The position numbers and the translations under genes were made by a program. From Candidatus Minthenecus merdequi (GTDB lineage: Bacteria; Bacteroidota; Bacteroidia; Bacteroidales; Paludibacteraceae): a DNA stretch of 12,457 bases. Under the pieces are notes generated by a model. That model had not been told where the DNA came from and ran no database searches. It was given only the letters and a program-made list of their open reading frames with translations. Position 1 is the first letter of the stretch; each line of letters starts with the position of its first letter. Below, piece after piece: positions 1-8,025 of the stretch. Location: assembly GCA_018064385.1 (NCBI GenBank), contig JAGHVI010000128.1:1-12457 (forward strand), written 5' to 3'.

Positions 1-13
1 TGAAAAAGTCGTT

Positions 14-33
14 TTTTGCGAAAAATCGCAAAA
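14..33 (-). terminator. Possible hairpin terminator at the end of the aryl-polyene-like operon
   Basis: The 120 bases after the last operon gene hold no gene. They contain a perfect 8-bp inverted repeat (TTTTGCGA / TCGCAAAA) around a 4-base loop. Read on the minus strand the stem is followed by AACGAC and then five T, so the U-tract is displaced and this is a weak intrinsic terminator at best. A second palindrome (67-82, CAAAAGCGCG with its partner arm) lies between it and the gene. Whether the operon ends here or continues left of the window cannot be told. Confidence 0.35.
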
Positions 34-120
34 TTCAAGGTTGATTATAAATGTGTTACAAATCTCAAAAGCGCGTTTTTGAACTTTTTAAAGTGGACTC
101 AAGTATATTTTTTTCATAAA

Positions 121-1569
121 TTATATGTTGATTTCCGTACGAAGTGCTTGTATTCCAGTAATTGCCGAAACTGTGAGCAATGATGTCATAGAAACTCCAA
201 GAACGCCATGCAGGTTCAGGTTCTGACCTGTCAAGAATAGCCCTTTGAGCGGTGTCGTCGGACTAATCAAAGTTGTTATCGGAGAACGCCAATCTTTCAA
301 AACTCCAAAGGCAGAACCTTTTGGTATGCCTGTATAATGCGCATAAGTCAGTGGCGTAGATGTGTAATAGGTATCCACAGCGTTCGCAAAACTTGGAAAC
401 TGAGTTGCAACTAATTGTATCAATGCCTCTGCCTTATCTTTTTTGAATTGAATATAATCGTCAGGCCGTGACCCAAATTTGGTATCTTGCCATTTCTCAA
501 CCTCGCTGAAATCCATAGGAGTAAGCAGGTCAAGATGGTGAGCATAGCCAAAATCTCCAGGATAGTAGTTCACCAAAACAGAATGTGGTTTCTCTGATGG
601 TGTGTAGTTCCATAGGTCAGCTTCATCATCGTATATATATACATTGCTGTTCAAATAAGGTATAGTGCGAGGTTTGAGGATGCAATTGACTGTGAACATT
701 CCGAACGAGTTACGCAACCTATTTACCCTGCTGCGTGTAATGCGGTGTATGACAGGTGTCTCTGGAATCAACGAATATGTCACTGATGGATGAAGGTCTG
801 AGACGACTATATTCGCCTCTATATGCTCACTGGCATTGACTACAACCCCAGTTACGCGTTCACCATCGTTGGTTATCTGCGTAACATGTGCATTCGTTTT
901 TATCTTACAGCCTAACGAGTCTAATTGTTGTGCAAATGCATTGCATAACGACTCCCCACCACCATCTAATCGCCAAGAGCTCTGAATAAAAGAGTTATTT
1001 ATTTGAGCAAAGACATAAAGCGGTGTTGTATTGGCATCAAGGTGCATTTTGAGCGAAGTACCTGATAACACTTTTCGAAGCAACGGATCTGAAATTTCTT
1101 GACATAACCAATCGTATGCTGACACTCCAAACAAATCAGACTGCGTATTGAGCGAGTTGAATATATTGTCACCTACAGTCTGAAGCATTGCCGAGTATTT
1201 CAGTATTTCATTGCGCGAGTTAGGAAAACAATAAGATAGTTCTTCGGTAAAACGACCATGTCCTTGAGGTATGTGAAATAGCCTGCCCCCTACGCTCACC
1301 ACATCAGCAGCATCAACGTCAAGTTGTCGCCATGGCAAATTAAGTAGCTTGAAATAACGGAAAAGTTGATAGAGCGAGCCTTGAGGGTCAAGACCTCCAA
1401 CATAATGAAACCCAGAGTCAAACAAGAATCCTTTGCGACGATAGGTCTGCAATGCCCCTCCAATCTGTGCACCTGATTCAAGTAACTGCACACGATACCC
1501 CATCCTCGAAAGTATATAAGCGGTCTCAAGTCCCCCTAAACCAGCACCTATAACAATTATCCTTTCCAT
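121..1569 (-). CDS. FAD-dependent oxidoreductase, phytoene desaturase/RetSat-like
   Basis: This 482-residue protein begins with an N-terminal Rossmann dinucleotide-binding motif (G8-A-G10-L-G-G13, with acidic E31 ending the second strand to bind the ribose), which shows FAD binding. The C-terminal stretch TGQNLNLHGVLGV (about 447-459) is the second FAD-contact segment of the CrtI, CrtISO and retinol saturase (RetSat) family. These enzymes desaturate, isomerise or saturate polyene chains. Length fits the family (about 480-510), and no transmembrane helix is obvious. It is the last gene of the operon and its ATG overlaps the end of the exporter gene by 13 bp (ATGGAAAGGATAA), so translation is probably coupled. 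Related genes occur in Bacteroidota flexirubin/aryl polyene clusters. From context I infer that it acts on a polyene acyl chain made by the upstream genes, but substrate and reaction direction are unknown. Confidence 0.85.
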   Translation of the reverse strand: MERIIVIGAGLGGLETAYILSRMGYRVQLLESGAQIGGALQTYRRKGFLFDSGFHYVGGLDPQGSLYQLFRYFKLLNLPWRQLDVDAADVVSVGGRLFHIPQGHGRFTEELSYCFPNSRNEILKYSAMLQTVGDNIFNSLNTQSDLFGVSAYDWLCQEISDPLLRKVLSGTSLKMHLDANTTPLYVFAQINNSFIQSSWRLDGGGESLCNAFAQQLDSLGCKIKTNAHVTQITNDGERVTGVVVNASEHIEANIVVSDLHPSVTYSLIPETPVIHRITRSRVNRLRNSFGMFTVNCILKPRTIPYLNSNVYIYDDEADLWNYTPSEKPHSVLVNYYPGDFGYAHHLDLLTPMDFSEVEKWQDTKFGSRPDDYIQFKKDKAEALIQLVATQFPSFANAVDTYYTSTPLTYAHYTGIPKGSAFGVLKDWRSPITTLISPTTPLKGLFLTGQNLNLHGVLGVSMTSLLTVSAITGIQALRTEINI

Positions 1570-3989
1570 TTACTAAATCGCTTAAACAAGTAAGGCTGAA
1601 GCGAATAGGCAATTAACACAGTCGAGGACATACCTATCAATGTAGTGATACCTATGCTCTTCAACACTGGATGAACAGCAAATACTAACGCACCTACAGC
1701 GACTATCAGAACAAAAGCAGAAAGTAGTATGGCTGTCTTGTGATACATCAGTAACCGTGATTTATCACCAGCCAACATCCCATCCATAATGAATATACTG
1801 TAATCAACCCCTATACCAAAGATAAAGGTTGAGATGACTATATTGATGAGGTTGAACTGCAAACTAAAGATTCCCATAATACCTTGCACAACATACCAAC
1901 TTAAAAACATCGGAAGGAAGGCAATTATTGAGTACCACAAATTGCGGAACGAGCATATCAACACTATGAAGACGAAAAGAGTCGAAATCCAGAGCACAAG
2001 ATTGAAGTCGTTGTGCAACGTTGATATTAAGTCATTGGTATAGTAGAATGGATCAATAACAACTGCTCCAGGAATTTTAGCAATTACGTCATTTACCACT
2101 TTCTTGTTCTCTGCGGTCATTTGCAACGATGTGAATACTAAATATTTGTCACCTGAGAACTCTACTATATTCGACAGCAGTGCATCTGGTAGAAACTCCA
2201 TCTCTGACAATGAACCTGGTTCATATTCCGAGTAAAGCAATGTCTCAAACATATCAAATGTTCCTTTCTCAAATCCCTGCAATGCCCCTTCACGGTTTAT
2301 ATCCCCCATAACACGCTCAATACGCTCTTCACTCCAATATTCTCTCCAACGGTCAATCCGCACTTGCTGCATATCAGTCGAAACAAGAAACGATGACATT
2401 GGCGAGACACTTGATACAAGACCCATATCATGCAATGAATCAACAACAATCTTTAGAGAAGCATTCTCTTTAATAGCAGAATCCAGTGTCGTCGCTGTCA
2501 CAGCATAGAATTGCGACACATTGCCATTATTGACATGTTCTGCATACAATTCTCGCGAACGACGCACATTGTCAGTCACATAACCTATGTTGTTCAGGTC
2601 TGAATCAAAAGTTACCAATGTTTGAGTATAGAAACATATGACACACACAATGATGATGATGCCAACAACCCAACCATTGTCGTAATGAATCGAATTTATT
2701 TTGTCTATGATGGCAAAAGCACGTTCTGAATGAGTACTGCCTTTCTGTCGGAAAAAGTGTGGTAGAAATATGAGCGAAAATAACGTTGTACCTATAAGAC
2801 CGAGAGAAGCAAAAAGTCCGAAGTCTTTCAACAATGGTGAATCTGTGAACAACAATCCAGCAAAAGCACCAATCGTAGTCAGACAACCAAGACAAACAGG
2901 ACGAGCCTGTTTCTTAATAACAGTCAATGGGTCTGCTATATGCTTATAATGAGTGAAAACATGCAACACATAACTGAGAGCAACACCAAGCACTATTGAA
3001 CCTATACCAAGAGCCATCAGCGAAAGTGTTTCCTGTATAAAATAAACCACAGCAAGTGCAAACGCTGTGCCATAAATTACTGGCATAAGCAAAAGCAATA
3101 TCGTGTCGTACGACCTAAAACACAACCATATAACAATGCAAACTATCAATAACGAGATAAGCACTGTAAATATAAGGTCATTCTTTATTTGTTTGGAATT
3201 ATACGCACTCTGGACTGCCGCCCCATGGAATAGTATCTCAACTTCTGGATGATTTTCCTCAAATTTCTCGCTAACATCTTCAATCATACCAACAAGTTCA
3301 CGTCCCTTAGCAGACTCAAAAGCATCGAAATTCGGTGCAAGAAACATAAGAGCAACCACACTATCTGGCGAAAACAATTGACGATTGCGTATTATAAAAC
3401 CTCCTTTCGACAAAAGAGAATTTCCATTGGATAGAAAAGCAAATCTAAGCCCTGCTGGATCAGATACCAGCAGTTGCGCCAAGTCTTCCCTACCCTCGTC
3501 AAAAATCATCTCATGATTCCTTTTCATACGAACCGCAATAGCCTCGCTCGTAAGCAATGAATCAAACTGCTCATAAACAGATGTATCTATGAATGTAGGG
3601 AGATAGGTGGTTAGGTAGTCTATACCACCAAGTATCATGTCATCGTCAATGTTATATAGCAGGTTATCAATATACCCTAAAGATGAATCAGCATTCATCA
3701 GGTTTTCTGCATACTCTGCCGTCAACTCCGACAATTTTTCTGTACTTAAAGGGTTAAGCGTGTCGCTTGAGGTCACCTGAAGAAATAATTTATCCTTGAC
3801 TTTCAACTGCGAAAAGGCAACCGAAGCTGATTGTCCTGTGTTTTCTGGCATTAGTTTCAGAATATCCTCCTCAAGGGATATTTTTGCTGCAAAAATGCAG
3901 AAAAAGACAAAAGTGACAAATGCCACAAGAAATGTCAGCCATCGACAACGAGATAACACCGTGTATAAATATGTAAAAAAACTGGTCAT
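1557..3989 (-). CDS. MMPL/RND-family lipid exporter
   Basis: This 810-residue protein has the duplicated RND layout. There is one N-terminal helix (about 17-35), a periplasmic domain (about 36-270), a helix bundle (272-291, 295-316, 323-343, 365-382, 388-410), another helix near 439-456, a second periplasmic domain (about 460-655), and a C-terminal bundle to residue 805. The second half has the typical GIGVDYSIF signature (D729-Y730 in a helix), a site used for proton coupling in RND/MMPL pumps. The matching place in the first half reads GVALSYVLH (S339-Y340), so the acidic residue is missing there. Exporters of this type occur in aryl polyene and flexirubin clusters and are thought to move the finished lipid across the inner membrane. 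The ATG overlaps the stop of the upstream dehydratase by 4 bp (ATGA), consistent with translational coupling. The cargo is inferred from context. Confidence 0.87.
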   Translation of the reverse strand: MTSFFTYLYTVLSRCRWLTFLVAFVTFVFFCIFAAKISLEEDILKLMPENTGQSASVAFSQLKVKDKLFLQVTSSDTLNPLSTEKLSELTAEYAENLMNADSSLGYIDNLLYNIDDDMILGGIDYLTTYLPTFIDTSVYEQFDSLLTSEAIAVRMKRNHEMIFDEGREDLAQLLVSDPAGLRFAFLSNGNSLLSKGGFIIRNRQLFSPDSVVALMFLAPNFDAFESAKGRELVGMIEDVSEKFEENHPEVEILFHGAAVQSAYNSKQIKNDLIFTVLISLLIVCIVIWLCFRSYDTILLLLMPVIYGTAFALAVVYFIQETLSLMALGIGSIVLGVALSYVLHVFTHYKHIADPLTVIKKQARPVCLGCLTTIGAFAGLLFTDSPLLKDFGLFASLGLIGTTLFSLIFLPHFFRQKGSTHSERAFAIIDKINSIHYDNGWVVGIIIIVCVICFYTQTLVTFDSDLNNIGYVTDNVRRSRELYAEHVNNGNVSQFYAVTATTLDSAIKENASLKIVVDSLHDMGLVSSVSPMSSFLVSTDMQQVRIDRWREYWSEERIERVMGDINREGALQGFEKGTFDMFETLLYSEYEPGSLSEMEFLPDALLSNIVEFSGDKYLVFTSLQMTAENKKVVNDVIAKIPGAVVIDPFYYTNDLISTLHNDFNLVLWISTLFVFIVLICSFRNLWYSIIAFLPMFLSWYVVQGIMGIFSLQFNLINIVISTFIFGIGVDYSIFIMDGMLAGDKSRLLMYHKTAILLSAFVLIVAVGALVFAVHPVLKSIGITTLIGMSSTVLIAYSLQPYLFKRFSKWKG

Positions 3990-4342
3990 TGGACAACTGA
4001 AGCTGTGCCTTTGAGTTCGACAAATATATTTTCACCCTGACCTACAGTCGCTCGGTAAGTATATGCACCATCAATAGGCATAAGTTCAAGGTTAATATCC
4101 AAAGTATGATGCTGAACAGGAGTTATAAGCGTTGTAAAACGAGCCTGTTTAATGTCTGTTAACATCAGACTTTTTCCTATTTGACGTTCCATAAGTTCCT
4201 TGACCATCTGTATCGAACATACCCCTGGCGATATTGGCTCGCCTGGGAAATGACCACGATATACATCGCAATCAGGAAGAAGAGCAATAGTGAAATGGTT
4301 TTCACTACACTCTTTTATCTTGTAAAATGAATTTTCAAGCAT
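3986..4342 (-). CDS. Hot-dog 3-hydroxyacyl-ACP dehydratase, ApeI/FabZ-like
   Basis: This 118-residue single hot-dog domain carries the FabZ-type loop and helix GHFPGEPISPGVC (residues 30-42), with the catalytic His at H31. The family removes water from 3-hydroxyacyl-ACP to give trans-2-enoyl-ACP, the step that creates each double bond of a polyene. In FabZ a catalytic Glu lies 14 residues after this His; here that position is Gln (Q45 in SIQMVKEL). From memory, related short Bacteroidota dehydratases also have Gln there, so this may be a subfamily trait and not a loss. The gene overlaps its upstream neighbour by 8 bp (ATGCTTGA) and its downstream neighbour by 4 bp. It may pair with the other dehydratase of the operon (4748-5161), which keeps the Glu. 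A non-catalytic or thioesterase role is possible but less likely. Confidence 0.8.
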   Translation of the reverse strand: MLENSFYKIKECSENHFTIALLPDCDVYRGHFPGEPISPGVCSIQMVKELMERQIGKSLMLTDIKQARFTTLITPVQHHTLDINLELMPIDGAYTYRATVGQGENIFVELKGTASVVQ

Positions 4343-4751
4343 TTATAATAGTTTCTTTCCAATCCTCAAACCATTGCGGCTGAGGGTCAAACTCACCATC
4401 CACTGTGGTGAAAAGTTGTACCGAAGTTGCAGTCAACAGCAAATCGCCTGTCTCTGCATTCCTTATCTCGTATTCAAAACACAATTTACCTCCTGGCTTG
4501 GGTATATACGTTATCTTAACCAGCAGTTCATCGTTCAATCCTGCTGTATGACGATAATGTATATGCAGGTCATATACAGGAGCAAAATACCCATTGTTGA
4601 AGATGGTCATATAGCCTATGCCATATTTTATACCAAAGGCTTCACGCGCATCTTCCAAATATGTGACATACGACCCATGCCACACCATCTTCAAGGCATC
4701 AATCTCCGAAAAACGGACTCGCACCTTAAATTCGTGTGTCAGAGTACTCAT
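4335..4751 (-). CDS. YbgC/FadM-family acyl thioesterase (4HBT hot-dog)
   Basis: This 138-residue hot-dog protein of the 4-hydroxybenzoyl-CoA thioesterase type has the signature FSEIDALKMVWHGSYVTYLE. The catalytic Asp is D18 and the following His is H25, matching D18 and H25 of E. coli YbgC residue for residue when the start at 4751 is used. That start also gives the 4-bp ATGA overlap with the gene before it. An in-frame ATG at 4778 would add nine residues and overlap by 31 bp, so I prefer 4751. Such enzymes hydrolyse acyl-CoA or acyl-ACP thioesters, and one is a regular member of aryl polyene and flexirubin clusters (ApeH-like position). Here it could release the finished chain, or edit stalled chains, on the operon's ACP. 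Release as opposed to editing is my inference. Confidence 0.82.
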   Translation of the reverse strand: MSTLTHEFKVRVRFSEIDALKMVWHGSYVTYLEDAREAFGIKYGIGYMTIFNNGYFAPVYDLHIHYRHTAGLNDELLVKITYIPKPGGKLCFEYEIRNAETGDLLLTATSVQLFTTVDGEFDPQPQWFEDWKETIINA

Positions 4752-5161
4752 TCTTTGAGAAATATCTTCATTTGACATTCTGCAACAGGATTACTGTCAC
4801 AAGCAATCGCAATCTTGACCAACGAAACACCGGCTATTTCCGAAACAAGAGATACAGTGGTTGTCATCACAGAGCCAACAATAGGCAACTGCATAATACA
4901 ACACCTCTTGATTTCACCTATAAAACCAAGGTGTGGAGGCTCGTTACGCAAAAAAGTCGCATTGCCAGCAAAAGCGGCAGCTGACTGAGCCATGTGCTCA
5001 ATCAACCCCGGTTCTTGCAGTACACCTGAATGTACAAAATAATTATCCTCACGCACCGTAAGTCGTGTAACAGCCTCTGTCTCGCTAGCCTCTAACAATT
5101 CATCGACCTCGACAATAGGGTCTCTTTGTGGAATAAGCTGCTTAATATCAGGCATTGACAT
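4748..5161 (-). CDS. Hot-dog dehydratase, ApeP-like
   Basis: This 137-residue hot-dog protein opens with MPDIKQLIPQRDPIVEVDELL, the usual start of FabZ/ApeP-type dehydratases. Its central helix reads EPGLIEHMAQSAAA (50-63). E55, four residues before the Gln of the HMAQ motif, matches the catalytic Glu of FabZ. The candidate His is H44 in FVHSGVLQEPG, and the loop is three residues shorter than in FabZ. This variant, without the HFPG motif, is what aryl polyene clusters carry as their second dehydratase. It would work on 3-hydroxyacyl-ACP bound to the adjacent ACP. Two ATGs lie in the overlap with the ACP gene: 5161 (14-bp overlap) and 5155 (8-bp overlap). I give the longer form, but the shorter is equally plausible since other junctions here also overlap by 8 bp. 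The assignment to dehydratase is firm; the exact substrate is not. Confidence 0.8.
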   Translation of the reverse strand: MSMPDIKQLIPQRDPIVEVDELLEASETEAVTRLTVREDNYFVHSGVLQEPGLIEHMAQSAAAFAGNATFLRNEPPHLGFIGEIKRCCIMQLPIVGSVMTTTVSLVSEIAGVSLVKIAIACDSNPVAECQMKIFLKE

Positions 5162-5393
5162 TTTGTTCTATATACTCGTAAAGAGCACCGAAAGTCTTGA
5201 TTTTTGTTACATCAGCGCCTTTGATTTTTACGCCAAATTCTTGCTCTATAAGAGCAACCATGTCAACGAGGCTCAGACTGTCAAGTTCAAGTGTTGCCTT
5301 GATATCTGCTTCTGGAGTTATATCTGTTACCTCTTTCTCAAATTCCTCTGCAAGCAGAGTGTTAACACGTTCAATAAGTTCGTTGTTTGCCAT
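5148..5393 (-). CDS. Acyl carrier protein of the polyene-lipid pathway
   Basis: This 81-residue acidic four-helix carrier protein has the phosphopantetheine site ELDSLSLVDMV, with S39 as the attachment serine. Helix II continues as LIEQEFGVKI and the protein ends with LYEYIEQNVNA, as usual for ACPs. A phosphopantetheinyl transferase must load the arm, and none is encoded in the window. Sitting between the ketosynthase (17-bp gap) and the first dehydratase (14-bp overlap), it is most likely the dedicated carrier of this pathway and not the housekeeping AcpP. No Shine-Dalgarno is seen in the short gap before it, as is common in Bacteroidota. Confidence 0.92.
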   Translation of the reverse strand: MANNELIERVNTLLAEEFEKEVTDITPEADIKATLELDSLSLVDMVALIEQEFGVKIKGADVTKIKTFGALYEYIEQNVNA

Positions 5394-5410
5394 AATAGTA
5401 ATAATTTAAT

Positions 5411-6634
5411 TTATTTGATGTTACGAATAATAAGTGTTGAGTTTGTTCCGCCAAAGCCGAATGAGTTACTCAAAAATGTGTCAAAGCCGGTCTCAAGGCG
5501 ACTTGACACTATGTTCAGGCGAGCCGAATCTTCATCTGGATTCTCAAAATTTAGATTTTGCGCAATAAAGCCATTCTTCATCATCAACATCGAGTATATA
5601 ACCTCCGAAGCACCAGCCATCCACATCTCGTGCCCCGTTTGTCCTTTGGTCGAAGTAACAAATGGCTTACAGTCCTCAAAAACATTGGCTATTGCCTTTG
5701 CCTCTTGTGCATCACCTATATGTGTTGATGTGGCATGAGCATTAACATACTGAATAGCCTTTTTGTCAAGACCTGAAAGTCGCAATGCCATCTCCAACGA
5801 ACGTGTTGGTCCCTCTACATTTGGGGACGAAATGTGGTCTCCATTTGACGAGAATCCCCAACTGACAACCTCAGCTAATATTGGCGCTCCACGACGTACT
5901 GCCGACTCATAACTCTCAATAATCACCGTTGCCGCACCTCCGCCAGGAACAAGTCCATCACGATCACGGTCAAATGGACGTGATGCACATGTAGGAGCAT
6001 CCTCACGCGTCGAAAAAGCAGATATTCCATCAAATGCTCCTATTGCCCAAGGATTTGCCTCTTGCGCACCTCCACAAACTATCATATCTTGAAGACCATT
6101 GCGTATAAGTAATGCGCCAAGACCTATCGCATGCGAACTCGAAGCACAGGCACCTGATATTGTAAGATTTATGCCTTTTAGCCGAAAAATACAACCAAGG
6201 TTCATAGTTACAGTCGAGTTCATAGACTGAAAAATGGCACCAGACCCACAGAGCGATGTATCTTTCTTTTCTCGTATGGTCGCTGTGGCATTCATCGTTG
6301 CTTCGCCTGTACTATCATTACCATATAGCAATCCGACCTCGTGCGAGTCAAGGTAATCTTGATCTATCTTTGCATTGTTAAATGCCTCAACTGTTGCAGC
6401 ATACGCATATTTTGCTTCCTCTGGCATAAACGCACGCTGATTGCGCGATAACTGTTTTTTCAAGTCAGGTTGAGGAACATTGGCACATAAAGCAGAGCGA
6501 AAGCCAATCTCTTTGCGAGCAGGGTCAAAAATGATACCTGATTTCGCATTGTATAGAGAATCTCGCACTTCGTCCAGGTTTTTTCCAAGACAAGACCAAA
6601 TACCCATACCTGTAATTACTACACGTCTATCCAT
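5411..6634 (-). CDS. Beta-ketoacyl-ACP synthase, FabF-like (KAS II type)
   Basis: This 407-residue thiolase-fold ketosynthase catalyses the decarboxylative condensation of malonyl-ACP with a growing acyl chain. Numbered from the ATG at 6634, the triad is complete: C163 in SGACASSSH, H300 in NAHATSTHIGD and H335 in KGQTGHEMW, with the conserved Lys at K330. The C-terminal GFGGTNSTL loop is present too. An intact Cys argues against a chain-length factor. The open frame extends upstream to a TTG at 6646, but the ATG at 6634 gives the standard family start MDRRVVITGMG and puts the active Cys at FabF's position 163. With that start it overlaps the upstream acyltransferase by 8 bp (ATGGATAG). It is the only ketosynthase in the window, whereas characterised aryl polyene systems use more than one, so partners may lie elsewhere. 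Confidence 0.93.
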   Translation of the reverse strand: MDRRVVITGMGIWSCLGKNLDEVRDSLYNAKSGIIFDPARKEIGFRSALCANVPQPDLKKQLSRNQRAFMPEEAKYAYAATVEAFNNAKIDQDYLDSHEVGLLYGNDSTGEATMNATATIREKKDTSLCGSGAIFQSMNSTVTMNLGCIFRLKGINLTISGACASSSHAIGLGALLIRNGLQDMIVCGGAQEANPWAIGAFDGISAFSTREDAPTCASRPFDRDRDGLVPGGGAATVIIESYESAVRRGAPILAEVVSWGFSSNGDHISSPNVEGPTRSLEMALRLSGLDKKAIQYVNAHATSTHIGDAQEAKAIANVFEDCKPFVTSTKGQTGHEMWMAGASEVIYSMLMMKNGFIAQNLNFENPDEDSARLNIVSSRLETGFDTFLSNSFGFGGTNSTLIIRNIK

Positions 6635-7946
6635 AAATATATTCAATTATTGTTTTTCTTTTTCTTTGCATTTCGCACATCTCAGCACTCCTCTGCAAGT
6701 GCAAATAATGCGTAGCACCTACCAACCTGCGAAAATTCTGCATATATCTCCACGCATAAAGCAACAAGAAAGGCTGTAGCAGCAGGTGCGACACTGCCAA
6801 CCACCACGACAATAAAAATCCTTCCAACAACATAGTTCCTATCCACAGAACTGGCATCGTCACCATAGCCGAGACCAAATACCTTATGCCAGAAGCAAAC
6901 AACTCGAATTTCTCTCCAATTTTCCCCACCTTTTTTACCAAAGGAATAGGTGCAAGATAGACTAGCCAATTTGGCACCATTGAGAACAAGAATATCGGCA
7001 ATGTCAACAATGCCAATATCCAAAGGTACAATATCTTGCTGCGTTGCACCTTCACGTCAAATAACCAATCACGAAAGCCATTACCTTTTGTAAATTGCTT
7101 TATTTCCAATATGTCACGGCATTTCTCAGCAAACAGCACAGGATTCTCAGACGCAAGTGTCTCACATTTAGCAACTATGCGTTTCTCTCTCTGCAATCTC
7201 TCCGACAATGGTATTGACTTGTTGCGTCTCTCGCGGCACAGTATATAATCAATGGCTTTATAATTCTCTTCGTCACGCACGTCCAACATCATCTCCTGCA
7301 CTGCCTCACGCACTTTTGAGTTAACATTTCTTCGCACCGTGCGCGGCTTCGTCATATACTTTTCATAATAAGGCTGCAACGAAATCGGCTCGCCAAAACG
7401 TATCATTACATCACTCTGCATCGCAAACCAATTGCTGTAATGTATGGCTGCAGGCAAAATACGGATATCTTTCGAAAAACCAGTAGCTTCTGCTGTTTCA
7501 AAAGCCATTCTGAGATACCCCTCCGAAAATTCGCCAAGCCATCGTTTTGTTTGGTTTGTCGCTTCAGGAAATATCGCCACATAATGTCCACCAAGCAACC
7601 TTTCCCCCGCCTCGTCAAAAACTGCTGCATTTTTCGACAACGATTCTTCGCCGTCAGTACGCATACGATATGCAGGTAGCAAACCAAGCCATCTAAGAAA
7701 CGAACCAAACACAGGCGCATTGAGCGCAGCACCCATTGCAAAAATAGTTACGGGATGATTTTCAAAACAGTTTTCCAACAGCAACGGATCACCCAAGGCA
7801 TTTTGATGGTTAGCCACAACTATCAATCCTTCAGAGTCTAACGGTAAATTCTCTCGCCCAACTATCTCAACACTGCGATAGAATAAACCATTGTGTATGC
7901 TGCGCATATAGGCACGGAAAACTCTATTAAGCAGTGAAAACTTCAT
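6627..7946 (-). CDS. PlsC-like membrane acyltransferase with C-terminal membrane domain
   Basis: This 439-residue protein has an N-terminal PlsC/glycerolipid acyltransferase domain. The acceptor motif is NHQNALGDPLLL (H47 and D53, spaced H-X5-D as in the NHPNALxDP subfamily), and the FPEAT motif lies at 126-130. After about residue 300 come hydrophobic stretches, roughly 305-340 and 355-405, giving perhaps four membrane passes, and then a basic tail. PlsC domains move an acyl group from ACP or CoA to a hydroxyl, normally on glycerol phosphates. Here it probably esterifies the polyene chain to a lipid or sugar acceptor in the inner membrane. It is the first gene of the operon and lies downstream of an unusual 280-base leader. 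Its ATG sits at the edge of an inverted repeat. A role in bulk phospholipid synthesis is possible, but the 8-bp overlap with the ketosynthase gene argues for a pathway role. Confidence 0.85.
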   Translation of the reverse strand: MKFSLLNRVFRAYMRSIHNGLFYRSVEIVGRENLPLDSEGLIVVANHQNALGDPLLLENCFENHPVTIFAMGAALNAPVFGSFLRWLGLLPAYRMRTDGEESLSKNAAVFDEAGERLLGGHYVAIFPEATNQTKRWLGEFSEGYLRMAFETAEATGFSKDIRILPAAIHYSNWFAMQSDVMIRFGEPISLQPYYEKYMTKPRTVRRNVNSKVREAVQEMMLDVRDEENYKAIDYILCRERRNKSIPLSERLQREKRIVAKCETLASENPVLFAEKCRDILEIKQFTKGNGFRDWLFDVKVQRSKILYLWILALLTLPIFLFSMVPNWLVYLAPIPLVKKVGKIGEKFELFASGIRYLVSAMVTMPVLWIGTMLLEGFLLSWWLAVSHLLLQPFLLLYAWRYMQNFRRLVGATHYLHLQRSAEMCEMQRKRKTIIEYIYG

Positions 7947-7981
7947 AGGTACTCATTTTAGATTTCTATAAAACTACCTAT
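7945..7981 (-). promoter_or_regulatory. Inverted repeat at the operon's first start codon
   Basis: The arms ATAGGTA and TACCTAT pair perfectly (7 bp) in the transcript, with an inner TTTTA/TAAAA pairing in the intervening 23 bases. The first two bases of the acyltransferase ATG fall in the 3' arm. Folded, this would hinder start-codon access. A regulatory function is inference. Confidence 0.4.
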
Positions 7982-8025
7982 TAACATATTTTATAGGACA
8001 TCCCTTGAGTCTTGTTATACGTAGT

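Noticed and set aside
5163..5738. 191-codon plus-strand open frame opposite the ACP and ketosynthase genes
   Set aside because: It lies antisense to two well-recognised genes, has low-complexity composition and no recognisable domain.
5411..6634. The ketosynthase as a chain-length factor
   Set aside because: The active-site Cys, both His residues and the Lys are present; chain-length factors lack the Cys.
5411..6646. TTG at 6646 as the ketosynthase start
   Set aside because: The ATG four codons on gives the family N-terminus and the usual active-site numbering.
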